Source: Oscillospiraceae bacterium
Lineage (GTDB): Bacteria > Bacillota > Clostridia > Oscillospirales > Acutalibacteraceae
NCBI GenBank assembly: GCA_902769255.1
Contig: CACXOM010000015.1
Coordinates: 1 to 64,000, forward strand
DNA: 64,000 nt
Reading direction: 5' to 3'
Part shown: one piece after another, positions 9,146 through 17,770 of the stretch
Layout of the letters: the number at the start of each line of letters is the position of its first letter
How positions within the stretch are numbered: the stretch's first letter is position 1
Translations under genes and position numbers: made by a program
Notes under the pieces: generated by a model
The model's input: only the letters and a program-made list of their open reading frames with translations
The model's database searches: none
Told to the model about the DNA's origin: nothing

Positions 9146-9175
9146 AAAGGTGTAAGAATTTCTTCTTACACCTTT
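9146..9175. terminator. Bidirectional terminator between convergent genes
   Basis: Thirteen-base perfect stem AAAGGTGTAAGAA / TTCTTACACCTTT with a TTTC loop, A-rich on the left and T-rich on the right, between the ends of the DUF1492-like gene and the minus-strand binding-protein gene. Confidence 0.88.
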
Positions 9176-9205
9176 AATTTGCATGCAATTTTAAAATTTT
9201 AAATC

Positions 9206-10825
9206 TTAAACGTTACCGGTAATTTTATAACCTTTCCAAACTTTCTTATAAGTATTAGCAAGGGCTTTTTTCTTACCGCTGATTGCAGTAGCAACGCCTT
9301 TACCGTTTTTGATTTCATTAACAATAGAAAGTGTTGTAACATTTGCTTCAGCATCTTCGCAAACAGAAGTCCAAGTCATCTTAGATTTGTTGCCTTTTTT
9401 GCCGTATTTAATGTTAATAGCGTTTGTTACAGCGTTGCCGTCACCGAGATAAGATTCCCATCTGTATCTTGCGCAACGGTCAGCATAACGATAAGTATAA
9501 CGATAGTATTCATTTCTTGCAAACAAGATTTTTGCAGCAATTTTTTGGTGAACTATCGGAATAAATGCGATAAACTGAGCAAGGCTTACGCTTGTGAATT
9601 TCTTCGAAGGGTTCTTTGTCGGGAACGGAGCAATACCGAATACCGAGTTATCTTTTGCACTCTTCAAATTTTGAACTGTATCGTGGAAACCGAAAATCAT
9701 AGCGAGTTTTCCGTTTACGAGTTTGTTTTTAGCATAGTTCCAAGCTTCGCCTTTAAATGTGTCGCACCAAGCTTTTTTACCTACACACCAGCTTGAGAAT
9801 GTTTCTAAAGCAGATTTTACTTTAGAATCAGTAATGTTAGTTGTAGGAGATTGGCCTTTTTTAACTTTTGTTAAAGCAGTACCTAACTGAGTAGCGATTG
9901 CCTCAACCATTGATTCAGAATCAATAGTACCCATACCTGTAACGCTTTTGTCGTTATCAAATTTCTTTGCATAAGTTTCAAGAGTTGACCAAGTCCATTT
10001 GCCTTTTTCAGCAAGAGTTGCAGGGTCAGTTAAGCTTTTTCTTGCGAGCAAAGTTTTGTTGTAGATAATCATAAACGGTGTTGTATATTCATCTTCAACA
10101 GGAACCCAACCGTATTGTTTACCGTTGATGTTCAAGAAACCTTTTGCATCGCTGAAATACCATGGGTCATTAAAGTCAACAGCAGCCTCTCTCATAGCAG
10201 AAGCAAGGTCAGAAATATAACCTTTTTTGAAGTATGAAGCGAAGTTACCTTCTTGAGCATAGTAAATGTGGTTTGCACATTTTTTAGAAGCGAGCTCTGC
10301 AGCGAGACTTTCATTATATCTGTCCCATTTACCCTCTTCTTTAATTTTTATGCCGTAAGCTTTTTTAACATCGTTCATAGACTTAGTGTAATATGATTTA
10401 CACTTTGTTGCGCCGTAGATGTTTTCCCAAGGATATAAGATTTTAAGAGTAAATCCTTTAAGGCTTTTAACAAATTTTGCAGATGCGTTACCTGCTCTGT
10501 TTGTTGTACGAGCAATAAGGCCTTGAGTTGTTACATTAACTTTTTTTCTAAGCACAGGTTTTGTTGTAAACTGAGCTTTCTTTTTACCTTTTTTGCTACT
10601 TTTTTTGTCTTTAGACTTTTTGTCTTTAGACTTTTTGTCTTTAGACTTTTTGCCAGAAACTGTTGTGGTTGTTTCACCAGCTTTGGTAACAACACCAGTC
10701 ACAGACTGTTTAGCGCTTTGAGTTTGCTTTTGGTCGTCATTTTCGCCGCTACCGTCGCATGCAACCAGCGATAAAGCGAAAAGAAAAGCTAACGCAAATG
10801 CTGTAATTTTTTTCATTTTAGACAT
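9206..10825 (-). CDS. ABC transporter extracellular solute-binding lipoprotein
   Basis: 539 residues. Signal peptide with lipobox LVAC (Cys23), then a Ser/Thr/Lys-rich linker that includes three 15-bp tandem repeats encoding KDKKS units, then a family-1-like solute-binding domain. Typical features are WVPVEDEYTTPFMIIYNKTLL and GKWTWSTLETYAKKF, as in carbohydrate-binding proteins of ABC importers. The start ATG 10825 is set by GGAGGTAA immediately upstream; the longer in-frame reading to 10852 has no such site. No permease genes are adjacent. An MsmX/UgpC-type ATPase lies 1.2 kb upstream on the same strand and could energise a remote permease pair. Ligand unknown. Confidence 0.8.
   Translation of the reverse strand: MSKMKKITAFALAFLFALSLVACDGSGENDDQKQTQSAKQSVTGVVTKAGETTTTVSGKKSKDKKSKDKKSKDKKSSKKGKKKAQFTTKPVLRKKVNVTTQGLIARTTNRAGNASAKFVKSLKGFTLKILYPWENIYGATKCKSYYTKSMNDVKKAYGIKIKEEGKWDRYNESLAAELASKKCANHIYYAQEGNFASYFKKGYISDLASAMREAAVDFNDPWYFSDAKGFLNINGKQYGWVPVEDEYTTPFMIIYNKTLLARKSLTDPATLAEKGKWTWSTLETYAKKFDNDKSVTGMGTIDSESMVEAIATQLGTALTKVKKGQSPTTNITDSKVKSALETFSSWCVGKKAWCDTFKGEAWNYAKNKLVNGKLAMIFGFHDTVQNLKSAKDNSVFGIAPFPTKNPSKKFTSVSLAQFIAFIPIVHQKIAAKILFARNEYYRYTYRYADRCARYRWESYLGDGNAVTNAINIKYGKKGNKSKMTWTSVCEDAEANVTTLSIVNEIKNGKGVATAISGKKKALANTYKKVWKGYKITGNV
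10602..10646. repeat. Three 15-bp tandem repeats in the binding-protein linker
   Basis: TTTTTGTCTTTAGAC occurs three times head to tail, coding on the minus strand for the KDKKS linker units. Slippage here would change linker length in frame. Confidence 0.9.
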
Positions 10826-10891
10826 TCTTATTACCTCCAAAAAGATTTGCAATTATTGCCTAAATAACAGTTTAGATTACTGTACATACTA

Positions 10892-10920
10892 ATAATACAA
10901 CAAAACTACAAAATAGTCAA
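10892..10920 (-). promoter_or_regulatory. Promoter of the solute-binding protein gene
   Basis: Minus strand: TTGACT, 17-bp spacer, TATTAT, about 65 bases before the start codon. Confidence 0.7.
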
Positions 10921-10994
10921 TATTTAATGCAAGAAAACTTGCACAAACTTGTTATTAAATTTTTGTTTAATTTTTTTGAAACTTTTTTAAAATT

Positions 10995-11942
10995 TTAATA
11001 CACAGAATTTATTATATTCCCTTTTAAAAACTCGCTCAAATTGTTATAAACTATTTTTACAAGTCTTTGCCTTGTTTCAAGCCCTGCCCAAGCGATATGC
11101 GGTGTAATTATACAGTTATTCACGCCCAAAAGAGAGCAGTTTTTAGGCATTGGCTCGATATTTAAAACATCAAGACCTGCGCCCGAAATGTGTCCGCTTT
11201 CAAGCGCTTGTTTTAGCGCATTTTCATCAACAAGCGGTCCTCTTGCGGTGTTTATAAATATGGCGCCTTTTTTCATTTTTTCAAAAGCGTTTTTGTTCAT
11301 AATTCCTTTTGACTGCTCGTTTAACGGGCAATGAAGCGAAACAATGTCAGAATTTTTTAGCATTGTATCAAAATCGACCTGATTTACGCTTTTATCGGCT
11401 ATTTTGCTTCGGTTGCACACTAAAACATTCATACCAAAAGCTTTTGCAATGAGGTAAACTTTTTTGCCGATTGCGCCGAACCCTAAAATTCCCAAAGTTT
11501 TGCCCGAAAGCTCGTAGGCCGGCAACGGAAAATAAGAAAAAGTTTCGCTTTTAATCCACTCTTTGTTTTGCACAAGCTTGTTATAATCGTTTACCTTGCT
11601 GTAAAAGCTCAAAATATACGAAAAAGTCAGCTGTGCGACCGCATCGGTCGAATAGTCGGGCGCGTTGCAAACCGCAACGCCTTTTTGCTTTGCAAAATCA
11701 ATATCAACATTGTTAAAACCCGTTGCAAAAAGCCCGATATATTTAAGATTTTTCGCTATTTCTATTGTTTTCGCCGTAATTGGCGTTTTGTTGCAAAGAA
11801 GAATGTCGGCATCTTTTATTCGCTTTTCAAGTTGCGACTTACTTGTCATCTGATAAATTTCAACTTCACCTAAATTAGAAAAAACGTTTAAATCAATATC
11901 GCCTTCGGTTACGGTTTTAGCGTCTGTAATTATAATTTTCAT
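10995..11942 (-). CDS. D-2-hydroxyacid dehydrogenase (glycerate dehydrogenase-like)
   Basis: 315-residue NAD-dependent D-isomer-specific 2-hydroxyacid dehydrogenase, reducing a 2-keto acid such as hydroxypyruvate or glyoxylate. Seen: the substrate-loop block GFNNVDIDFAKQKG, the Rossmann motif LGILGFGAIGK, and the catalytic triad region: Arg in NTARGPLVDE, Glu in NIEPMP, His in ITPHIAWAG. ATG 11942 fits an AAAGG site; an upstream TTG at 11951 overlaps that site. The family has many substrate types, so the exact substrate is inference. Confidence 0.9.
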   Translation of the reverse strand: MKIIITDAKTVTEGDIDLNVFSNLGEVEIYQMTSKSQLEKRIKDADILLCNKTPITAKTIEIAKNLKYIGLFATGFNNVDIDFAKQKGVAVCNAPDYSTDAVAQLTFSYILSFYSKVNDYNKLVQNKEWIKSETFSYFPLPAYELSGKTLGILGFGAIGKKVYLIAKAFGMNVLVCNRSKIADKSVNQVDFDTMLKNSDIVSLHCPLNEQSKGIMNKNAFEKMKKGAIFINTARGPLVDENALKQALESGHISGAGLDVLNIEPMPKNCSLLGVNNCIITPHIAWAGLETRQRLVKIVYNNLSEFLKGNIINSVY

Positions 11943-11962
11943 AAAAAACAACCTTTATATAC

Positions 11963-11992
11963 AAAAACTCTGCGAAAATTCGCAGAGTTTTT
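11963..11992 (-). terminator. Terminator of the ABC ATPase gene
   Basis: Fourteen-base perfect stem AAAAACTCTGCGAA / TTCGCAGAGTTTTT with a two-base loop, symmetrical and so possibly active in both directions. It lies just downstream of the ABC ATPase gene on the minus strand. Confidence 0.88.
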
Positions 11993-12008
11993 AAAATTCA
12001 AATAATAA

Positions 12009-13151
12009 TTAGTGGCAAATAGCAATCTCAGTATCTTTATCGAAAAGATGGATTTTTTCAGGCTCGAATGTCATTTCAATTTCTTCGCCCATTTTTGCCG
12101 TTGTTGTAGGAGCAACCCTTGCGATAAGGTAATGAGTTTCGCAATTAACATAAAGATATGTTTCAGCACCCATAAGCTCTGTAACTTCAACATTAGCGGT
12201 TACTTTACCGTCAGGGAACTCTTTAAGAAGCTTCGGCTCGTCGTGAATATGTTCAGGACGAATACCCATAATAACTTCTTTATCAACATAATTTTCAAGT
12301 TGACCTTTTTCGTTTTTATAAGCAGGGAGTTTGATTTTGAATTTAACACCCAAACGGCGTTTTGTATCTTCAGAACCAAATTCTACAAAGAAGTCGTTAC
12401 CCTCTTTACGAACGTAAGAGTTAATGAAGTTCATTTGAGGTGAACCGATAAAGCCTGCAACGAATACATTACAAGGAATATCATAAAGATGTTGAGGAGT
12501 ATCAACCTGTTGAATAAGACCGTCTTTCATAACAACGATTCTGTCAGCCATTGTCATAGCTTCAGTCTGGTCGTGTGTTACGTAAATAAATGTAGTACCG
12601 AGTCTTTGGTGAAGTTTTGTAAGCTCGGTCCTCATTTGAGCACGGAGTTTTGCGTCAAGGTTTGAGAGCGGTTCGTCAAGTAAGAATACCTGAGGTTCAC
12701 GAACCAAAGCACGACCGAGCGCAACACGCTGACGCTGACCACCTGACAAAGCCTTCGGCTTTCTGTCAAGCAAATGAGAAATATCAAGAATTCTTGCAGC
12801 CTCGTCAACTCTGCGTTTAATTTCATCACGAGGAGTTTTACGAAGTTTAAGGCCGAATGCCATGTTTTCGTAAACCGACATATGAGGATAAAGAGCGTAG
12901 TTTTGGAAAACCATCGCAATATCTCTGTCTTTTGGAGCAACATCGTTTACAAGGCGGTCGCCTATGTAAAGTTCACCCTCTGAAATTTCTTCAAGTCCGG
13001 CAATCATACGAAGAGTTGTTGATTTTCCGCAACCCGAAGGTCCTACAAGTACAATAAATTCTTTATCTTTAATTTCAAGATTAAAGTCCGATACAGCGAT
13101 AACGCCGCCCGGATATTTTTTGTAAATACCCTTTAAAGATAAACCTGCCAT
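12009..13151 (-). CDS. Sugar ABC transporter ATPase, MsmX/UgpC family
   Basis: 380-residue cytoplasmic ATPase subunit of a carbohydrate importer. Seen: Walker [12 protein letters not shown]-loop [12 protein letters not shown], signature [11 protein letters not shown], Walker [18 protein letters not shown]-loop VTHDQTEAM, and a C-terminal OB/TOBE-type regulatory region with GIRPEHI. Start ATG 13151 follows GGGAGGAA; the upstream in-frame reading to 13238 covers the promoter. It is a single gene with its own promoter and terminator, as in B. subtilis msmX and similar cases, where one ATPase serves several sugar importers (established knowledge). Confidence 0.93.
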   Translation of the reverse strand: MAGLSLKGIYKKYPGGVIAVSDFNLEIKDKEFIVLVGPSGCGKSTTLRMIAGLEEISEGELYIGDRLVNDVAPKDRDIAMVFQNYALYPHMSVYENMAFGLKLRKTPRDEIKRRVDEAARILDISHLLDRKPKALSGGQRQRVALGRALVREPQVFLLDEPLSNLDAKLRAQMRTELTKLHQRLGTTFIYVTHDQTEAMTMADRIVVMKDGLIQQVDTPQHLYDIPCNVFVAGFIGSPQMNFINSYVRKEGNDFFVEFGSEDTKRRLGVKFKIKLPAYKNEKGQLENYVDKEVIMGIRPEHIHDEPKLLKEFPDGKVTANVEVTELMGAETYLYVNCETHYLIARVAPTTTAKMGEEIEMTFEPEKIHLFDKDTEIAICH

Positions 13152-13209
13152 TAGTATTTTTCCTCCCTTATTAAAAAGGTTATAATTTTCATTTTTGTTA
13201 GATAATAAA

Positions 13210-13238
13210 ATAATACCATAAATATCAAAAAAATGCAA
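13210..13238 (-). promoter_or_regulatory. Promoter of the ABC ATPase gene
   Basis: Minus strand: TTGCAT, 17-bp spacer, TATTAT. Confidence 0.65.
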
Positions 13239-13322
13239 TTATTTTTACTTACAAAAAAAAGTCGCAATTATTATGCAATATATACAATAATTCTTGCAAA
13301 TTTGTGATATTTGGGCTTATTT

Positions 13323-14057
13323 TCAGTCTTTTTGACAATTTTTTGCTTTTTCAAATACCAAAAACGCTTGCGCTTTTTCGACTTTGTTCGCTTGTCCTTC
13401 GCTTAAATTTTCGGGCAGTTCAAGACCGCCGATTTTATAGCGGTGAAGCGATAAAATTTTGTTGCTAAACGCTCCTGCCATTCGCTTTATCTGGTGATAT
13501 TTGCCCTCGCAAATTATAAAATCAGCCGTTTTGCCGTCAGATGAAACCATTTCTATTTTTGCAGGCAAAAGTTTTGTGCCGTCTTTTAAAACAATTCCCT
13601 CTTGTGCTTGTTTTATTTCGCTATTAGTTATCGGGTTTTCAAGCGTTGCACGGTAGCGCTTTTCAATATGCTTTTTCGGTGAGATAACAGAATGTGAAAA
13701 CTCGCCGTCATTTGTTATTAAAAGCAGTCCTGTTGTGTCTTTATCGAGCCTGCCGACACAGAATAAATCTTTGCGCTTTAACTCTTTTGGCAAAGTCTCG
13801 CACGCATAAGGCGCGCTCGATTTATCATCGCAAACAACGCCGTTTGCCTTATTCATAATAATATAAACATTTTTCTCTAACAAAAGCTTTTCGCCGTCGG
13901 CTACAACCTCGTCAGTTTCGCTGATTTTTGTATCAAAAGCCTTTGCTTTTTCACCGTTTACAAAAACTTTGCCGATTTTGATAAGTCGGCGTGCGTCTGA
14001 ACGGGAAATGCACATATTATTTGAAATAATTTTATCAAGTCTTTCTATTTTTACCAA
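13323..14057 (-). CDS. Pseudouridine synthase, RsuA/RluB family
   Basis: About 244 residues: N-terminal S4 RNA-binding domain (ERLDKIISNNMCISRSDARRL...KVFVNG) followed by the catalytic domain with GRLDKDTTGLLLITNDGE, whose first Asp is the catalytic residue of the family, and the late KYHQIKRM motif. Such enzymes isomerise uridine in rRNA. The start is uncertain: TTG 14057 abuts a GAGGGG ribosome site with no spacing, a longer TTG start at 14099 has no site, and an ATA at 14048 would be ideally spaced and match the family's usual N-terminus. I give TTG 14057. Confidence 0.85.
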   Translation of the reverse strand: MVKIERLDKIISNNMCISRSDARRLIKIGKVFVNGEKAKAFDTKISETDEVVADGEKLLLEKNVYIIMNKANGVVCDDKSSAPYACETLPKELKRKDLFCVGRLDKDTTGLLLITNDGEFSHSVISPKKHIEKRYRATLENPITNSEIKQAQEGIVLKDGTKLLPAKIEMVSSDGKTADFIICEGKYHQIKRMAGAFSNKILSLHRYKIGGLELPENLSEGQANKVEKAQAFLVFEKAKNCQKD

Positions 14058-14100
14058 CCCCTCAAAAACTATTATATATGCACCGCCTAAAAAAAGCAAG

Positions 14101-14556
14101 TTACATTTTAAAGCCGTGCATAAAGCCGTTTAGCTCGGTTGAGTGAATGTCGCCGCCGATTATTTTGCCCTTTTTTACTAAAAGTGTGGCGTAAACATTT
14201 TTTGAATCTTTCGGGTAATTGGTTATTTTAAGCGAATATAAATTCACCTTTTCGCCCTTAAAATCCTCTAAATCAAACCCCATTGCCTTTTGAATTGAGT
14301 TGTAAGACAAATAAACATTGTCAAATTCGGCTGGAATAACAACCTGTTTTTTGGTTTCGCTGGTCTTTTCTGCCTCAAACCCGTGTTTTTTAAGAAAATT
14401 CACTCTTTGCTCAAGTGTTTTGGCTTCAAGGCTTTTATCTTCTTTATTAGAAATTTTGTAAGTATAAACCGAACTGAAAATCAAAAAAGGTATTAAAATT
14501 ACCGCCAAAATCACCGAAAGTCTTGTTTTTGTAAGTCTTATTATAAACCCGAACAT
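14101..14556 (-). CDS. DUF4830-type membrane-anchored protein
   Basis: 151 residues with one N-terminal membrane helix (residues 12-30) and an extracellular domain. The pattern FLKKHGFEAE, VVIPAEFDNVY, YNSIQKAMGFDLEDFKG, and a C-terminal KGKIIGGDIHSTELNGFMHGF matches the DUF4830 proteins I know from Clostridia; function unknown. ATG 14556 follows AGAGGGA. It ends 43 bases before the pseudouridine synthase start and is probably cotranscribed with it. Confidence 0.75.
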   Translation of the reverse strand: MFGFIIRLTKTRLSVILAVILIPFLIFSSVYTYKISNKEDKSLEAKTLEQRVNFLKKHGFEAEKTSETKKQVVIPAEFDNVYLSYNSIQKAMGFDLEDFKGEKVNLYSLKITNYPKDSKNVYATLLVKKGKIIGGDIHSTELNGFMHGFKM

Positions 14557-14630
14557 ATTAAAATCCCTCTGACATATAAATTCTATAAAATTATATGTCA
14601 AAGGGACGAGTTTTATAACTTTTAATATTT

Positions 14631-16685
14631 TTACAAAGTAAATTCCGCTTTATAAGTGCACAGCGAATCGGTACCGACAAAAACTTCAAATTCGCCTTTT
14701 TCAACAACATATTCTAAATTCTCGTTATAAAAGCCGAGATTATCATAAGGCAAATCAAATTCAATTTTCTTGCTTTCGCCACGTTTTAAAAAAACTTTTT
14801 TATAGCCTTTTAATTCACGAACAGGGCGAACTTTTGAAGCGAATTTATCGTGAATATAGAGTTGCACCGTTTCATGCCCGTCGACTTTGCCGACATTCGC
14901 AACTTTTACGCTGACTTTCACAAAATTTTTCTGTTTTTCAAGTTTTAAATTTGAATATTCAAAGTCAGTATAAGAAAGTCCTTGGCCGAACGAGTAAACA
15001 GGTTTTACTCTGCCGTCGTCATATTTAGAAGTCCACGGCGCAGAGTTGGACGATGCAGGTCTGCCGGTGCTCATGTGGTTGTAATAAGAAGGACATTCGC
15101 CCGATTTATAAGGAAAATTTGTTGTAAGTTTTCCGTAAGGGTTAAATCTGCCGAAAATAATATCCGCCAACGCTTCGCCCGCTTTAGTGCCGAGTTGCCA
15201 CGCTTCAATCACCGCGTCGCTATCCTCATCAAGTTCAGGAATGCACATAGGTCTGCCGTTATATAGCACCGAAATAAACGGAATTTTGCTGTTTTTTAAA
15301 TATCTTACAGCCTTTTTTTGCGGTTTTGACAATGAAATATCAGCATAAGAATGGGCTTCACCGCTCATAGACGAATTTTCGCCGAAAGTCGCTATTATTA
15401 AATCGGCGTTTGCTGCCGCCGCTTTAAACTCTTGCTCGTCAAAATCTTTTTTTACTCCGTAACATTCGGCATAATTAACGCCCTCTTTTTCAAGCGCGCT
15501 TTTGAGTGTTACCGCATATTCGTCTTTACCGTAAAAAGCCCAGCATCCGTAGTTTTCACTTATCTTTGCACCGAGTTCTCCGATAAGCAAAATGTTTTTA
15601 AATTTGTTTTTATTTATCGGCAAAACGCCGTTGTTTTTTAACAAAACTGTTGAGTGCAACGCCGATTTTTTCGCAAGGTTTAAATGTTCTTTTTTGCAAG
15701 AAATCGCCGCTAATTCTTTTTCATCACAATAAGGATTGTCAAAAAGACCGAGCGCAATTTTTAACCTTAAAACATTTCGCACCGCATTATCAATATCTTC
15801 AATTTTTATTCTTTTTTGTTTTAATAATTCTTCTAAAAAATCAATATATGAGCGAGATATCATATCAACATCAACGCCTGCGTCCAACGCGTTTTTGGCG
15901 GCTTCAAGAGAATTTGCCGAATAGCCGTGATTTACAGTTTCTTCAATTGCCGAAGCATCGCTTACAACAACGCCCTCAAAACCCAAATCTTCACGCAAAA
16001 GCGACTTTAAAAGTCGCTTATTCGTTGTTACGGGCACGCCGTTTATATCGTTAAACGAAGTCATAACAGAGGCGACACCTGCGTCTATTGCATTTTTAAA
16101 AGGCGGCAAATAAACATCGTAAAGTTTTGAAAAACTCATATCGACCGAATTATAGTCTTTTCCGCCCTCGCAAGCGCCGTAAGCGAGAAAATGTTTTGCA
16201 CAACAAGCAATTTTTTCCTTGCTTGACAAATCGTCGCCCTGATAACCTTTTACTTTTCTTTCGGCGTAACGCTGGGCAAGAAAAGTGTCTTGCCCCATAC
16301 TTTCGGCAATTCTTCCCCAGCGTGCATCACGCGAGATATCAATCATAGGCGCAAAAATCCAGTTAATACCTGCGGCGCGAGCCTCTTTTGCCGAAACAGT
16401 TGCTGTTTGTTCGAATAATTCATCGTCAAAACAGCAACTTTCAGCAAGAGGTGTAGGAAAAACCGTATTAAAACCGTGAATAACATCACAACCGATAAGA
16501 AGTGGAATATGTAATCTTGACTCTTCAACCGCTATTCTTTGCAAACGATTTATTTTTTCGGGTTCTGCAACCCCGAGCATAGAGCCTATTCGCCCCGCTC
16601 TTATTTCATCTTCGTTGCGGTCGAAAATATCGCCTTTTTGCGCGCTTTCATATTCTTTTAAAGTAATTCTTCCCGATTCGAGCAT
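14631..16685 (-). CDS. GH3 beta-glucosidase-type enzyme, main portion (5' end out of frame)
   Basis: 684 residues covering nearly all of a family-3 glycoside hydrolase: the (beta/alpha)8 domain, with HIPLLIGCDVIHGF, KGYQGDD, CAKHFLAYGACEGGKDYN, and the nucleophile region GVVVSDASAIEE; the second alpha/beta domain; and a C-terminal fibronectin-like domain (LSYTDFEYSNL...VFVGTD). There is no signal peptide, so it acts in the cytoplasm, probably on imported cello-oligosaccharides. The first 50 or so residues lie in another frame (16658-16840); the two parts join perfectly if one A is added to an A7 tract at 16684-16690. Internal ATG 16685 alone would lose the N-terminal helix. Confidence 0.85.
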   Translation of the reverse strand: MLESGRITLKEYESAQKGDIFDRNEDEIRAGRIGSMLGVAEPEKINRLQRIAVEESRLHIPLLIGCDVIHGFNTVFPTPLAESCCFDDELFEQTATVSAKEARAAGINWIFAPMIDISRDARWGRIAESMGQDTFLAQRYAERKVKGYQGDDLSSKEKIACCAKHFLAYGACEGGKDYNSVDMSFSKLYDVYLPPFKNAIDAGVASVMTSFNDINGVPVTTNKRLLKSLLREDLGFEGVVVSDASAIEETVNHGYSANSLEAAKNALDAGVDVDMISRSYIDFLEELLKQKRIKIEDIDNAVRNVLRLKIALGLFDNPYCDEKELAAISCKKEHLNLAKKSALHSTVLLKNNGVLPINKNKFKNILLIGELGAKISENYGCWAFYGKDEYAVTLKSALEKEGVNYAECYGVKKDFDEQEFKAAAANADLIIATFGENSSMSGEAHSYADISLSKPQKKAVRYLKNSKIPFISVLYNGRPMCIPELDEDSDAVIEAWQLGTKAGEALADIIFGRFNPYGKLTTNFPYKSGECPSYYNHMSTGRPASSNSAPWTSKYDDGRVKPVYSFGQGLSYTDFEYSNLKLEKQKNFVKVSVKVANVGKVDGHETVQLYIHDKFASKVRPVRELKGYKKVFLKRGESKKIEFDLPYDNLGFYNENLEYVVEKGEFEVFVGTDSLCTYKAEFTL

Positions 16686-16840
16686 TTTTTTAGCTCATCT
16701 TTAGAAATTTCAAATGCCCCCACAGGCGAAGAAGCAGACTGATTAAGTTGTCCCACTTTTTCTTCAAGTGTCATTTTGCAAAGCAGTTTTTCTATTTTCT
16801 TTTCTGTTTCTTTGTTTAACTTTTTGCTTTTTAAATGCAT
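16658..16840 (-). pseudogene. GH3 enzyme, out-of-frame N-terminus
   Basis: Encodes the start of the GH3 protein: KKIEKLLCKMTLEEKVGQLNQ, the classic first helix of GH3 beta-glucosidases, to ISKDELKK, then runs out of frame at the A7 tract. ATG 16840 is preceded by AGGTG at good distance; a GTG at 16852 is in frame too. Together with 14631-16685 it makes one normal-length GH3. The interruption could be a sequencing indel, a true mutation, or a slippage site. Confidence 0.8.
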
Positions 16841-16864
16841 TAACTTTTTCACCTGTGAAAATAA

Positions 16865-17770
16865 TTACTTTTTAGTTTTAACAGTTATTTTTTTATAAGA
16901 GGTGTAAAACTTTTTACCGTTTGTTTTTACAAACGCTCTTATTCTCAAATAGTATTTTTTGTTCTTTTTAAGGTTTTTTATAGTAATTTTATTTGAACTT
17001 GAAATTTTAACCTTTTCTTTTTTACCGTTTTTTACAGAATATTTCACTTCATATTGCTTTGCGCCTGCAACCTTGCCGATATTAAGAACTATTTTGTTTT
17101 TAACGGCTTTTTTGCTTAGTTTTGCAATTTTTTTAGCAAGAGTGGTAACTTTTAAAACGCTTGAATAATCTGACAAAAATGTTGTATTTCCAACGGTTGC
17201 GCAAGGAATTATTTTGTATTTATAAGTTTTTCCTCTTGCAAGAGTATCTGAAAAACTGTCAGAAAAAACGGTTTTTAAATATGCGTAGCCCCCCGAGTTT
17301 GTCGCTCTGTAAATTCTGTAGCTGTCGGCATTCGCCGCTTTATCCCAAGTAAGTTTTACCTTGTTTACGCAAGTAAACACCGCTTTAAAACCATTTGGAC
17401 TGCCGATATACGGCTTTGATATAACTGTGGTGGAAGTTGTTTTTGCCAAAGTGCTTAAAGGCTGAGTAGCTGTTGTGTTATAATTTTGCGTTTGAGTTGT
17501 TGTTGACGGCTTGGTTGAAATGGGCGCAACAGTTGTAACGCTAATGCCTTTTTGCGCATTATCAATCAACGCTGAAACAATTGAAGGGTAAGCGATTTGA
17601 TAAGTTGAACGGTCAATTAAACAAAACGCATCTTCACCGCTTTTGCTTGCGACAGTTGTACCGTTATCCCACCAAATTGCTTTAATTCCGTATTTATTGC
17701 AGTTTGTTATAACAGTTTTTGCATAGTCTGCTCTTGCATCGGTATTATTTTTGTTAATTCTTTTGTTATT
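16865..17770 (-). pseudogene. GH5 cellulase-type C-terminus plus fibronectin-type region (remnant)
   Basis: Reading continues without stop from about 17770 to 16865. The first 75 or so residues are the tail of a GH5 catalytic domain: INKNNTDARADYAK, then YGIKAIWWDNG, then AFCLIDRSTYQIAYPSIVSAL, all typical of the last barrel strands of clostridial GH5 cellulases. After that come a Ser/Thr/Pro-rich linker, an FN3-type domain starting near GSPNGFKAVFTCVNKVKLTW, and a lysine-rich second beta domain like those at the end of the scaffoldin. The catalytic acid and nucleophile are absent because the rest of the barrel is missing upstream. Confidence 0.75.

Noticed and set aside
10602-10646. Tandem 15-bp repeats as a possible CRISPR seed
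   Set aside because: The units are directly adjacent with no spacers and encode an in-frame KDKKS linker. No CRISPR array or cas gene was seen anywhere in the window.
15650-16479. Plus-strand frames of 60-134 codons opposite the GH3 gene
   Set aside because: Antisense shadows of a strongly conserved coding sequence, with low-complexity, arginine-rich or cysteine-rich translations.
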